Source: a bacterium (GTDB taxonomy: Bacteria > Babelota > Babeliae > Babelales > RVW-14). From it: a DNA stretch of 64,000 bases. The stretch spans positions 558,001 through 622,000 of the forward strand of contig CP064957.1 of assembly GCA_016699045.1 (NCBI GenBank), written 5' to 3'. A model generated the notes under the pieces. It did no database searches. It saw only the letters and a program-made list of their open reading frames with translations, and had not been told where the DNA came from. Of this stretch, positions 18,545 to 27,520 are shown in pieces (the stretch's first letter is position 1; each line of letters begins with the position of its first letter). The position numbers were made by a program, and so were the translations under genes.

Positions 18545-19590
18545 ATGGCACCAATAAAATCGATACTTTTAGTCGGCAAATTCAGCTCAAATACGTATAC
18601 GTACGCTTCATCATTCCAGCACGCTTTCACAAGCCTTGGCTACGACGTTACGATGTTTAATACTAAGCGTAATTTTATCTTCGGCCTGCCACAAAACTAT
18701 CGGATTTTTGCAGCGCTTAACAATTATTGGTGCAATCGTGCACTTATTAGCACCGTCAAAAAGCACCAGCCAGATTGTATCTTTTTTTAAAAGCAGATAT
18801 AGTCTCACCAAAAACACTGCGCATCATCAAAAAAAATAGCCGCGCCACGCTCATACATTTTTATCCCGACAACCCCTTTTCTTTGTGGAACGGCAATGCC
18901 AACGCAAACGTTTTACGCGCGCTACCACTCTTTGATATTTTTTTGATATGGTCAAAAATGCTGATACCAGCCCTTGAATCGGCCGGTTGTAAAAAAGTTT
19001 CTTATATGCCGTTTGCGTACGACGAAACAATCTTTGAACAAGAACTGAGCATCTCAGATAGCGACCGCACCCGCTACACGGCTGATGTCAGTTTTATCGG
19101 CACGTGGGAGCCTGAACGCGCGTGGTGGTTGAGCACGCTGCGCACGCGCATGCCCCACCTCAACCTAGCAATTTGGGGCAACGGCTGGGAATACGAAAAG
19201 CAGAGCAATCTTGCCAACTGCATCAAAGGCCCAGCGCTCTACCCGCCCGAAAGTTTAAAAGCGTTCCGCTGCAGCACCATTAATCTTAATTTCATTCGCC
19301 GCCAAAACATGACCTCGCACAATATGCGCACGTTTGAACTGCCAGCAAATAAAAGTTTTGTCCTTGCTCAACGAACGTATGAGCACACACACGAGCTTTT
19401 TAAAGAAAATGTTTCAATCGCCTGCTTTGAATCAATTGACGAGCTGATAGAAAAAATACATTTTTATCTCAACAATGAACTGCAACGTCGCACCTGCATT
19501 GACAACGCCTACGAACAGGCACGTCATTATCGACTCGCAACGGTGTTAAAAAATTTTTTAAACAAGGATCTTGATCATTATGAAGTATAA
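18545..19590 (+). pseudogene. CgeB-like glycosyltransferase split by a T-run frameshift
   Basis: Two frames give one protein. The first, from ATG 18545, ends KKHQPDCIFF at a TAA inside a run of seven Ts (18782-18788). The second continues LKADIVSPKTLRIIKKN to the stop at 19590. One extra T, or a -1 shift, yields a continuous 348-codon gene. The C-terminal part (FIGTWEPERAWWLSTL, LAIWGNGWEYE, INLNFIRRQNMTSHNMRTFE) resembles CgeB-type glycosyltransferases. It sits directly after a GT4 gene. It is either a recently broken gene, a slippage-expressed gene, or a sequencing artefact. Confidence 0.8.
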
Positions 19591-20356
19591 GATTTTGTTG
19601 AGTTTATTGGTGGGCAGCATTGCTACCGTCAATCTTTCTCCAGCAGCCGGAAGCAAACGCAAAGCCGTAGATGCAGGCGATGCAAGCCATTGCGAAAAAA
19701 GAGTTCGCTTGGACGACGTTGAATGCATTTTCGGTGAACTAACTATCCAAGGCAAAAAGCGTAAAAAAACTCAAGAAGCAGACGAAGGAAATCCTGCTAA
19801 AAAAGCCCTTGTACTAAACAAAAAACAAGAAAAACTTAATTTTGATCTTTTTGAAGCAGCACGCACCAACAAGCCGCTCTTAATTGCAGATTTAATTACT
19901 CAGGGCGGGCAGGTTAATTCGTTAACAAGTTACTATTATTATCGAACGCCACTTCACATCGCAGCACGGTGCCACCACATTGCATGCATCGAAGCGCTGC
20001 TTGAGCACGAGGCCAAGGTCAATGCCCTTTCTGACTATTACCAAACTCCGTTGCACGAAACGGTTTACACATGCGGTTGGGGTGGCGATGACCCAACCTG
20101 CATTAAATTACTTCTCAAGTATGGCGCAAAAATAAATGTCCTAGACCACAAGCGCAATACTCCACTTCACATTGCCGCTCAGTATGGACATCGTGACTAC
20201 GTTGAAACACTTCTTGCTCGTGGCGCTGACTGCTCACTGAAAAATAGCGATGGCAAAACGGCAAAAATGCTTGCAGAAGAAGGACAAAAAGACAGCCATA
20301 AAACTATTATTGCTTTATTAAACAAACAAGAAAAAATAATGGACTCAAGAAGATAA
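19580..20356 (+). CDS. secreted ankyrin-repeat protein with nuclear-localisation-like basic motifs
   Basis: Starting at ATG 19580 (overlapping the previous stop by 11 bases), the protein begins with a Sec signal (MKYKILLSLLVGSIATVN, cleavage near residue 23). The mature N terminus carries KRK (26-28) and KRVR (40-43), spaced like a bipartite nuclear localisation signal, then KKRKK (59-63). From about residue 90 there are four to five ankyrin repeats (RTPLHIAARCHH, QTPLHETVY, NTPLHIAAQYGH, GKTAKMLAEEG). Ankyrin repeats bind proteins. With a signal peptide and nuclear-type motifs, a host-directed role is inferred and untested. Confidence 0.8.
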   Translation: MKYKILLSLLVGSIATVNLSPAAGSKRKAVDAGDASHCEKRVRLDDVECIFGELTIQGKKRKKTQEADEGNPAKKALVLNKKQEKLNFDLFEAARTNKPLLIADLITQGGQVNSLTSYYYYRTPLHIAARCHHIACIEALLEHEAKVNALSDYYQTPLHETVYTCGWGGDDPTCIKLLLKYGAKINVLDHKRNTPLHIAAQYGHRDYVETLLARGADCSLKNSDGKTAKMLAEEGQKDSHKTIIALLNKQEKIMDSRR

Positions 20357-20450
20357 TATCCATTTTTTTCATTACTTGCCTAACAAAAAACTTTTGTGCA
20401 AACCTCCTGTCCATAGAGAAAATCGTACTTAAAAAGGTTGAAAGGTTTAT

Positions 20451-22511
20451 ATGAAAACAGCTTTACCCAAATCTCTTATTTTGAGCTTTGTTGTCACTCT
20501 TTTTGCGCATGATCTTGTTGTTGGTAGCGAGTTACCAACAAACCATTATTATGCCAACGAAAATATTCCAAAAATAAAAGCTGATCTTGAAAAAATAAAA
20601 GAAGCAGCTACCAGCAATGACATGGAAAAAAAGATAAACACACCAACAGTACACGCTCCCTGCATAATTCTTATCGAAGAACAAAATCAAGAAAATAAAA
20701 ATGATGCCGACATCGGAGCCGTCACCACATCACTTGGTATGGCTGTTGAAGACGCTTATTCCGCCATTATCACCAGTGCTTCGGTTCTTTTAAATATGAT
20801 TGAACGCATCGATCCCCAAGCATCAAGCCATAACGACCAACGATTTAAGGATTTATCATTTAAACAAGGGCAATGGCGACTTTTTAGCGTATCAGAGACA
20901 GGTTTTTTTCTGCTCATTCCAAAAAAATATGAAAATCTATATAGCTTAGCGGGCTTCGATATAACCAAAACAATAGAATTCACTAACACTCTGCCCAACC
21001 AATCATTAAACGATTATACCACACTAAAGAAATTACTGGGTAATAAACTAAAAAAACTTGCACTTAACCAAACCACCTTGAAAAAAATCATTGTCCCTAT
21101 GACCGAAAATATTGTACGCGACTTCTTGATTGATGGCCACGGCTCAACAGACGGCTCTATTTGTGGAACTGATCCTAAAAACATTAAAACATTTTTGCAA
21201 CACCTAAACTTTTCACAAAAAGGCCAAAGTACCACTGGATTTGTTGGGTTATTTTCATGCTACTCAGGCGGCAAGAATTTAAATAAAATTGAATTGAGCG
21301 AAAATAACAGTACTAATGTTTTGGATGACTATAATTTTACCCTGATGGTATTTTCAACAAACGATGATGTGATTCAAGAGACTTTTCCAAAAACTCAAGC
21401 ATTTATACGTAATTTTTTTAATCAAACAGCACAATTTGCCGATAAAGGCCCCGGCCTTGATGAACTTATGAAAAGCTTTGTAAAATTCAATCCACATCAA
21501 GATTATAGCAAGCATGGCACCAGTAACTTACCTCAAATTTGGCTACCACACGGAAAAGGCTTTCAAACATTCAACCTCGGAGCCGAGATTGAAATTATTA
21601 ACAAAGTACAAACACGCATTCACAAAGAAAACAATGAGCCTTTCGTAATCAAAGATAAAAAGGCCGTCTTGCTTTATTCAAATAACATCGAGATACCAAT
21701 AAATATTATCAGCACACAAAGTATCAATAAAAATAATAGAAGCACCAAGCATTTCTGGAATGAATTACCCGTTGGCACCGAGACGTTTGACCATCTAGCA
21801 ACTAAACAAGAAACTCAAACTATTGTGCAAGATAACACTAACTATCCTCTGTGCTCTCAAGCATATGAAAACATAGTAGGGGTTCGAGGAGTAAATAGAA
21901 TTTTCTTTCCAATCGTTATTCCCATGATACGCGAAAACAATATCCTTGCTTTTAATAGCATCTCTCTTGAAAGTCCAAAATCCTCTATTGGCATCTTGGA
22001 CTTTATTCGCAGCGCTTTTTTCGATACCGCCAATTATAAAAGAAATGCGTACATTCTCATAAAAGAACTTACCGGCATTAATGATATTGCACTTACCCTG
22101 GAAGGACTCAGAGCAAGAAAAAAAGATCCAAACCAATCTGCATGTGAAATAGCGTTTAGACCAACTGCCGGCAAAAAAATTACCCTCAAAGAAGTTTTTA
22201 TTTTACAAGAACCTGCAGGCAAACCCTCTGGCATTGAATTTGCCGACACTACTCAACAAAGATGGCTCTACTCCTTCGACGTAGGTTTTATAGAATCTCC
22301 ATGGAATTTTGAAAAAACTTCAAAAAATCATTGGGAAAAATATGCGCCCAAAGAAATCACCCCAGGCCAAAAATCACTTACAGATGTGCTCAATCAAAGA
22401 CTTACTCAAGAAGCACTAAGTAAATTAGCAACCGCTCTAACTACTCTCAAAGCAAAACTTACCGAATTGGCACAAACACTGGTCACATTAAGTAATTCAA
22501 AAGGGTCATAA
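20451..22511 (+). CDS. secreted protein with caspase-like (clan CD) His-Cys motif
   Basis: This 686-residue protein has an N-terminal Sec signal (MKTALPKSLILSFVVTLFAH). It carries a hydrophobic strand ending in His-Gly, FLIDGHGS (His230), and 40 residues later a second strand ending in Cys, GFVGLFSCYSGG (Cys270). This His-Gly/Cys arrangement and spacing resemble the catalytic dyad of clan CD cysteine peptidases (caspase, gingipain, CHAT). The rest, about 400 residues, is not recognised; the last 50 residues form a helical Leu/Thr-rich tail. A secreted protease or protease-like effector is a reasonable inference. AAAGG precedes the start. Confidence 0.65.
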   Translation: MKTALPKSLILSFVVTLFAHDLVVGSELPTNHYYANENIPKIKADLEKIKEAATSNDMEKKINTPTVHAPCIILIEEQNQENKNDADIGAVTTSLGMAVEDAYSAIITSASVLLNMIERIDPQASSHNDQRFKDLSFKQGQWRLFSVSETGFFLLIPKKYENLYSLAGFDITKTIEFTNTLPNQSLNDYTTLKKLLGNKLKKLALNQTTLKKIIVPMTENIVRDFLIDGHGSTDGSICGTDPKNIKTFLQHLNFSQKGQSTTGFVGLFSCYSGGKNLNKIELSENNSTNVLDDYNFTLMVFSTNDDVIQETFPKTQAFIRNFFNQTAQFADKGPGLDELMKSFVKFNPHQDYSKHGTSNLPQIWLPHGKGFQTFNLGAEIEIINKVQTRIHKENNEPFVIKDKKAVLLYSNNIEIPINIISTQSINKNNRSTKHFWNELPVGTETFDHLATKQETQTIVQDNTNYPLCSQAYENIVGVRGVNRIFFPIVIPMIRENNILAFNSISLESPKSSIGILDFIRSAFFDTANYKRNAYILIKELTGINDIALTLEGLRARKKDPNQSACEIAFRPTAGKKITLKEVFILQEPAGKPSGIEFADTTQQRWLYSFDVGFIESPWNFEKTSKNHWEKYAPKEITPGQKSLTDVLNQRLTQEALSKLATALTTLKAKLTELAQTLVTLSNSKGS

Positions 22512-22577
22512 ATTCAAAAAAAATTTACAACCCTCTACAAAACCTACCATCAAATCGAATTCGTTAACTGATAGTTT

Positions 22578-23123
22578 CTATTTTGTTTCTTGCAAAAGCG
22601 CTGCAATCTCTTCATAATCTTTTTCTAATGCAATGGCTTTTGGTGTTTTTCCTTCGGTGGTTTCTGCACAAATGCTGGCACCTGCCGCCACAAGACATTT
22701 TACGCAATCAATCTGTTCCCAAAATGCTGCCACATGTAGAGGTGTCCAGGATTTCTTGTCTTGCAAGTTCATTATTGCATTATTTTCTATAAGAACTTTG
22801 ATACAATCAACACGGCCTTTCCAGGAAGCAATATGTAATGGTGTGTGACCAAAATCATCTACAGCATTAACATTTGCCCCGCCAGATAAAAGAGTTTTTA
22901 CGCTTAGTACATAGCCATGACTTACAGCATAGTGCAGTGGCGTAAAATTATGAACGTTATTGTCTTGTGCGTTAATATCATACTTCCTTGTATCGATAAG
23001 ATTTTTTAGCTCCAGAGCACGGCCACGTTCGGCTGCATCATGCAAACAATTTCTTACAGCATGCGTTGATTGTGTTGCACATGAAATGGTGGCAAGAAAA
23101 ATAAAAATAAACTTGTTGTTCAT
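22578..23123 (-). CDS. secreted ankyrin-repeat protein
   Basis: This 181-residue protein starts MNNKFIFIFLATISCATQSTH, a Sec signal cut near residue 22. It has four ankyrin repeats (FTPLHYAVSHGY, HTPLHIASWKGR, WTPLHVAAFWEQ and a C-terminal cap EGKTPKAIALEKDYEEIAALL). The cap resembles that of the ankyrin genes at 45.7-48.1 kb but lacks their PDIKEP tail. It stands alone next to an IS30 remnant, convergent to the caspase-like gene. Probable host-interaction protein. Confidence 0.85.
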   Translation of the reverse strand: MNNKFIFIFLATISCATQSTHAVRNCLHDAAERGRALELKNLIDTRKYDINAQDNNVHNFTPLHYAVSHGYVLSVKTLLSGGANVNAVDDFGHTPLHIASWKGRVDCIKVLIENNAIMNLQDKKSWTPLHVAAFWEQIDCVKCLVAAGASICAETTEGKTPKAIALEKDYEEIAALLQETK

Positions 23124-23147
23124 AATTGAGGTTCCTAATTGGATAAT

Positions 23148-23282
23148 TCAAGTTCGAAGTGCGACAAACTTATGTAATTCTTGATTAAAAACTTCGGCTG
23201 GAGTTTTTAAACTCAGACTCTTCCGAGGTCGATTATTTAACTTGCTTTCAATTAATTCAATTTGTTCATGCGTAACCTCTTT
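23148..23282 (-). pseudogene. IS30-family transposase remnant (C-terminal end)
   Basis: On the minus strand about 44 codons read EVTHEQIELIESKLNNRPRK, then SLSLKTPAEVFNQEL, ending VALRT-stop at 23148. NNRPRK followed by a TPAEVF block is the usual C-terminal end of the IS30 DDE transposase. An in-frame TAG just upstream and loss of the rest show that this is a remnant. It points to past mobile-element activity beside the effector genes. Confidence 0.8.
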
Positions 23283-23293
23283 CTAATTTGAAT

Positions 23294-23444
23294 TTTTTGG
23301 TAAAAAACGATGGAAAATAACTCTTCGAAAAGCTCCAGTATAAAATGCAACGCCAACCCTGGTATACTCCAGGGCTGGCGTTGCTATGAAATTATACAAG
23401 CAAATGAATTTGAAAAAAAGAAAAGAGTTGTTTTTTACCAAAAA
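23294..23444. repeat. 15-bp inverted repeat pair enclosing a hairpin
   Basis: TTTTTGGTAAAAAAC at 23294-23308 is the exact reverse complement of 23430-23444. A further AACTCTT/AAGAGTT pair lies just inside on each side. The 151-base unit contains the hairpin at 23347-23384 and has no convincing gene. It looks like a small non-autonomous element or a residual insertion-sequence end next to the IS30 remnant. Confidence 0.5.
23347..23384. terminator. strong hairpin, 16-bp stem with one mismatch
   Basis: The left arm GCAACGCCAACCCTGG and right arm CCAGGGCTGGCGTTGC are separated by six bases. There is no following T run on either strand, so it may be a terminator, a REP-like element or part of the surrounding inverted repeat. 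Both flanking genes are on the minus strand. Confidence 0.45.
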
Positions 23445-23499
23445 TAATCAAGGGTGGATATGCTCACCGGAACAACCACAGCGGCATATGTTACCATCC

Positions 23500-24839
23500 T
23501 CAATACGGCGGCACGGTATCTAAGCTCTCACGCACATAATCCCACATCTGATCAATATTAGGATTTTGTCCATAATTGCGATTATGGCATCCATTTTGTT
23601 CATGATTATTATAATAATCACCCAAACACCACCAACAAAAATTATGCCCACATTGACATGTCGTCTGCGGACACATATCACCTTTTTCAATCGGTACTCT
23701 GCATTGCGGATTTGGACAGCGCTTCATGCCCTTGGTTCTAACTTCTTCATCAGTCATAGAATTTTCGGCTTTACGATGCCTACGTGCTTCATCAAACGCT
23801 ATTAACATTGCTCGATAATCTTTATCGTTCTTCATTACTTCAGCAATTTCATTTCTGCTCAAAAAATCGGTACAACCCTTGCAACTGTTCGGACAGGCAA
23901 TTTTATGAAAAGCGCTAGTGCCACGCACTTTAAATGCCTCACGGATCTGCCCCTGCAAGCATTCAGTACAATACGCATGGCCACAATGAAGCCTATTTAA
24001 TTCAATAACTTCATTATCAAGACAGCACACGGGACAACTACCCTGAACTTTTTCCATGGGCGTTGGTGTCAGAAAATCGATATAATCTTTTGCTTCATAC
24101 ACAAGCCAGGCAGCATTTGCCATCAACGCAGCGCTCAGTATGATTTTATATTTTGATGTGCTAGCAGATTGTTCAAGGGAGGCATATTCCGATAAAAGCT
24201 TGGTAAATGAATGAGCAGCTATTGCCAGATTACGTGCCTGCGTAATCTCAAAACGACGTGCTACACCTTCCTGCGTACAAGCAACTGCCAACGCCGTTAA
24301 ACCTTTCAAGCACGGCAAAGCAACAACACGCCAATAATACGCAAGGTGTGAAATTTGAAGTTGTTGTTGTGCATTGACACGAGACTCATCTTCGTCCTCA
24401 TTGATCGGGTCAGCAAACGGATCATACTCTTCTAATTCCTGAATATGTAAAGCTTTAAACTGTTCATAATGTTTGACAAGATTCTTTATATCAAGCACCA
24501 CCAACGCAGCGTTAACGGCCATATCGCGACGTTCATAAGTCCACGTTCCTGTATCGCCATTTTGCGCAGCAATGTTGTTATCGAAGAAATAATATTTGTT
24601 TGCCAGCGCCAGCAGATCCGCAGCAATGTGCAACAAAGCAGCTCTTTTTGGCTCTTTATCAAAAAAAGCTTTTTCCGCTGCAATCTCAACAGGAATAGTC
24701 GACACCGCCAATACCATCTCTCTAAAATTACCCGCAGTTGCAGCATATACTGATGGATGACCAATGTTCATGAAAAATGCCAGCGTAAGTACCTTTACAA
24801 AAACAGCCGCACAGGTTTTTTTATTAAAAAATAGCTCAT
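23500..24839 (-). CDS. secreted RING1/RING2 (RBR-like) zinc protein, probable ubiquitin ligase mimic, with 5' frameshift
   Basis: The long frame from ATG 24771 gives 423 residues. The upstream GTGAGGT site and ATG 24839, joined by a -1 shift at the A7 run (plus-strand T run 24816-24822), add a clean Sec signal ending HPSVYA and give 446 codons. Numbered from ATG 24771, residues 30-245 are helical and unrecognised. RING1 begins at Cys246 (CPVCCLDNE, CGHAYCTECL, CPNSCKGC). After a linker that is short for an IBR, a RING2-like unit reads CPNPQCRVPIEKGDMCPQTT, then CQCGHNFCWWCLGDYYNNHE. Cys367 (in GDMC) matches the catalytic Cys of HHARI/parkin RING2. The His two residues later is Gln. A bacterial RBR-type ligase acting on host ubiquitin is an inference. 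Confidence 0.75.
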
Positions 24840-25009
24840 GTAAAATACCTCACCCACAAGAAATTTGTATACAAATTAAAAATAAATTTTATTTCAGAGT
24901 AGAAACATAGCACAAATTTTATTGATTTCAAAAGTATTTTTTATTGCATAACAAGAATTCATATTGAAAAAACAACTACCTTGAGAAAATATTTTCAGAA
25001 ATAAACGTT
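24840..25009. other. AT-rich intergenic stretch
   Basis: Between the divergent RBR-like gene and the 25-kb glycosyltransferase cluster. The minus-strand ribosome-binding site GTGAGGT (24853-24847) lies at its left end. I see no RNA gene, no clear promoter match and no repeat in the remainder. Confidence 0.5.
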
Positions 25010-25153
25010 GTGAAAAGTTACGCCAAATACAAGCACTATCAAAAACTTGTAAAAAGAATCGTTTCGTTGTATCTATTTCAAAGGACCATAATCACTAAAC
25101 CAACGTTCGCCGTGCTCTTCGAGCTGATCAAAAAAAGACAGGAAGAAGTTTAA
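25010..25153 (+). CDS. small basic ORF or gene remnant directly coupled to a glycosyltransferase gene
   Basis: From GTG 25010 a 47-residue frame reads VKSYAKYKHYQKLVKR, then a hydrophobic YLF stretch, ending ITKPTFAVLFELIKKRQEEV. Its TAA overlaps the next ATG (TAATG), which is unlikely for untranslated spacer. The frame is open about 15 codons further upstream without a start, so it may instead be the 3' remnant of a larger gene. No ribosome-binding site is visible before the GTG. No family recognised. Confidence 0.35.
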   Translation: MKSYAKYKHYQKLVKRIVSLYLFQRTIITKPTFAVLFELIKKRQEEV

Positions 25154-26421
25154 TGAAGAAACCCAAAATTGCCATCATCACCCTGCGCAATCAATACAAA
25201 TATGGCGGCACCCACGCCAGCCAAAAGGCAGTCTTTAATTTTTGCAAAAACTACTTTGAACCAACACTCTTTTTTTTAAGCTTTGAAAAAGATATTTCGG
25301 CACATCTGCGACCATTGAAAACAACCTCACGCAACCGAGCCGGCATACACAACGGGATGCCCTGCGTTGAAGTGGGTGTGCGTTGGGCCTTTTGGGAGCC
25401 GGCACATTATGCAGCAACACTTGAACAATGGGAAGAAGCGCTGCAGGACTACGATTATTTTTTTGTGGTAAGCGGCACACCCATCGCTGGCCACGCGCTA
25501 GCACTCATGAACAAACGCTTTGTTTTATGGCCCGCCTCAACCTACCAGCACGACCGCGAGCAACGCGCACAAAAAATGCGAGGCTTAAGAAAATGGATCG
25601 ATCGGCTCGCCCAGCCGTGGATGCTGGCCATCGAACGACTTGTTTTAAAAAAAGTAGCATTTGTGTGGCCGTTGAGTTCGTACACGCATCAACTGATCAA
25701 AGACGTGGTGCCCGGCTTTAACCAACCGTACGCAATCTGCGGCTTTCCTATCGATTATCAATCCATCATTCCCTCGGCTCCAACCAACGAAAAAATTATT
25801 ATAGCGATTGGCCGCTTTAACGATCCACGTAAAAATGCACCGATGCTTTTTAGAGCTTTTGAAAAAATTTATAAACAATGCCCCGACGCTCAACTTTTTA
25901 TTATTGGCAGCCACCCGCATCCATTTGATACGCTCCCATTTTCTGGTAAAAAATTTTTCCAAAATATTGTCTTTACCGGCGAACTTGACCGCGCCAAACT
26001 CTTGTCATTTTATCAACGCGCTACGATCATGCTCATCTCTTCATACCAAGAAGGGCTTAACATTGCCGGCCTTGAAGCGCTTGCTCACGGCGTGCCGGTC
26101 ATCTCAACCGACTGTGGCGGCATTCGAGATTATGTCAGCAACAATAAAACCGGTTTTGTTGTTGCTTGTGACGATGATACCGCCATGGCAGAAATGGCCT
26201 GCCTTCTTCTGAAAGACCAAAAAAAAATTGCTGCGCTTAAAGCGACAATTGGCACATTTATGAAAAATAACTTCTCAGTTGAACAAATTCATGCGATATT
26301 TAGAAGAGGCTTGCTTTGCGCTTATCCCGAGTTGAAGGCATGGTTTGAAAGGGTAGAGAAGGTAAATCATGAAGATCCTCGTCATCAGCCACACTTATGT
26401 TACACAAATCAACCGAGATAA
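25153..26421 (+). CDS. GT4-family glycosyltransferase
   Basis: This 422-residue GT-B protein has an AGGAAG site before the ATG. N-terminal KIAIITLRNQYKYGGTHASQ is the acceptor-side glycine-rich loop. The donor domain has IIAIGRFNDPRKNAPMLFRA, MLISSYQEGLNIAGLEALA (the E-x7-E site) and VPVISTDCGGIRDYV. It probably adds a sugar to the surface glycan. The next glycosyltransferase starts 53 bases inside its 3' end. Confidence 0.87.
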   Translation: MKKPKIAIITLRNQYKYGGTHASQKAVFNFCKNYFEPTLFFLSFEKDISAHLRPLKTTSRNRAGIHNGMPCVEVGVRWAFWEPAHYAATLEQWEEALQDYDYFFVVSGTPIAGHALALMNKRFVLWPASTYQHDREQRAQKMRGLRKWIDRLAQPWMLAIERLVLKKVAFVWPLSSYTHQLIKDVVPGFNQPYAICGFPIDYQSIIPSAPTNEKIIIAIGRFNDPRKNAPMLFRAFEKIYKQCPDAQLFIIGSHPHPFDTLPFSGKKFFQNIVFTGELDRAKLLSFYQRATIMLISSYQEGLNIAGLEALAHGVPVISTDCGGIRDYVSNNKTGFVVACDDDTAMAEMACLLLKDQKKIAALKATIGTFMKNNFSVEQIHAIFRRGLLCAYPELKAWFERVEKVNHEDPRHQPHLCYTNQPR

Positions 26422-27505
26422 ATGGAAGATTTTTGCACAAGATTATCCAGACGTTTCGCTCGCTGTGGTTTTCCCGCGCGAATGGCCGGGTTCGTTATAT
26501 CATCATCAGGTAGAAAATTTAGAAAAAGAACAATTAAAGAACTGTACCTTTATTGGCCTTAAAGCATTTGGCGTTGGCAATGAAGTCCGCTATGGATACT
26601 ATCCGCGCGGCTTGATAAAGGTCATGAAAAACTTTAAGCCAGACATTATTCACGTTGAACAAGGTGATAATGCCTTGAGTCTTTTTCAAAGTATTTTGTT
26701 TGCAAAAATATTTTGCCGTCAGGCAAAACTTTCATTTTTTACGTGGGTCAACTGGCATCATAAATTTTCACTCAAATATCGCCTCTTCTGGGGTTTAATT
26801 GAAAAATTTAATCGTACTTTCACCAGCGGCGCCATTGTCGGCAATCATGATGCACAAAAAATATTAACTGAAAAAGGTTTTACAAAAAAAACAACGGTGT
26901 GCCCACAACTGGGTATTAATCTTAAAACCTTTAAGCCAGCACATATCGAACACCACCCTCATCGCTATATCGGTTACATTGGCAGATTGGTTGAAGAAAA
27001 AGGGGTCATGCTACTTGCACACGCTTTTCATTCCCTCCACACCCTATTTCCCGATTGGCGGTTAATTTTTATTGGTTCTGGTCCATTTGAAAAACAACTG
27101 ATCGATTACGTAGTCACTCATAAACTTATTGATGTAGTTGAATTTCGTGACCCCATCTCACATGACAAAGTTGCCAATGCCTTATCGTTTATTGATATCT
27201 TAGTTCTCCCATCGTACGACACACCGCATTGGAAAGAACAATTTGGTCACATTTTAATTGAAGCAATGGCATGTAAAGTGCCAGTGATCGCAAGCAACGC
27301 GGGAGAAATTCCCAACGTTGTTGCGCAGGCGGGATTAGTCTTTGAACAAAACAATGAAAAATCACTTACTAGTTATTTACACATGCTTATGACCAATGCA
27401 TCACTGCGCAACCAACTCGGAGAAAAAGGATATCAGCGAGTAAAAAATCATTATTCGCATCAAGCAATTGCCAAAGTAACATATGACTTTTGGCAATCTC
27501 TTTAA
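26369..27505 (+). CDS. GT4-family glycosyltransferase
   Basis: This 378-residue GT-B protein begins MKILVISHTYVTQINRDKW. The donor domain shows IGYIGRLVEEKGVMLLAHA, LRVLPSYDTP-like ILVLPSYDTPHWKEQFGHIL followed by EAMACKVPVIASNAGEIPN, the retaining GT4 nucleotide-sugar site. The start, after AGAGAAGG, lies inside the previous gene. Coupling with ugd downstream (15-base gap) places it in one transcription unit. Confidence 0.87.
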   Translation: MKILVISHTYVTQINRDKWKIFAQDYPDVSLAVVFPREWPGSLYHHQVENLEKEQLKNCTFIGLKAFGVGNEVRYGYYPRGLIKVMKNFKPDIIHVEQGDNALSLFQSILFAKIFCRQAKLSFFTWVNWHHKFSLKYRLFWGLIEKFNRTFTSGAIVGNHDAQKILTEKGFTKKTTVCPQLGINLKTFKPAHIEHHPHRYIGYIGRLVEEKGVMLLAHAFHSLHTLFPDWRLIFIGSGPFEKQLIDYVVTHKLIDVVEFRDPISHDKVANALSFIDILVLPSYDTPHWKEQFGHILIEAMACKVPVIASNAGEIPNVVAQAGLVFEQNNEKSLTSYLHMLMTNASLRNQLGEKGYQRVKNHYSHQAIAKVTYDFWQSL

Positions 27506-27520
27506 AAAAGGAGAAAGATC

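Noticed and set aside
23347..23384. CRISPR repeat
   Set aside because: The hairpin is present once, with no regular spacing or repeated units, and no cas genes are in the window.
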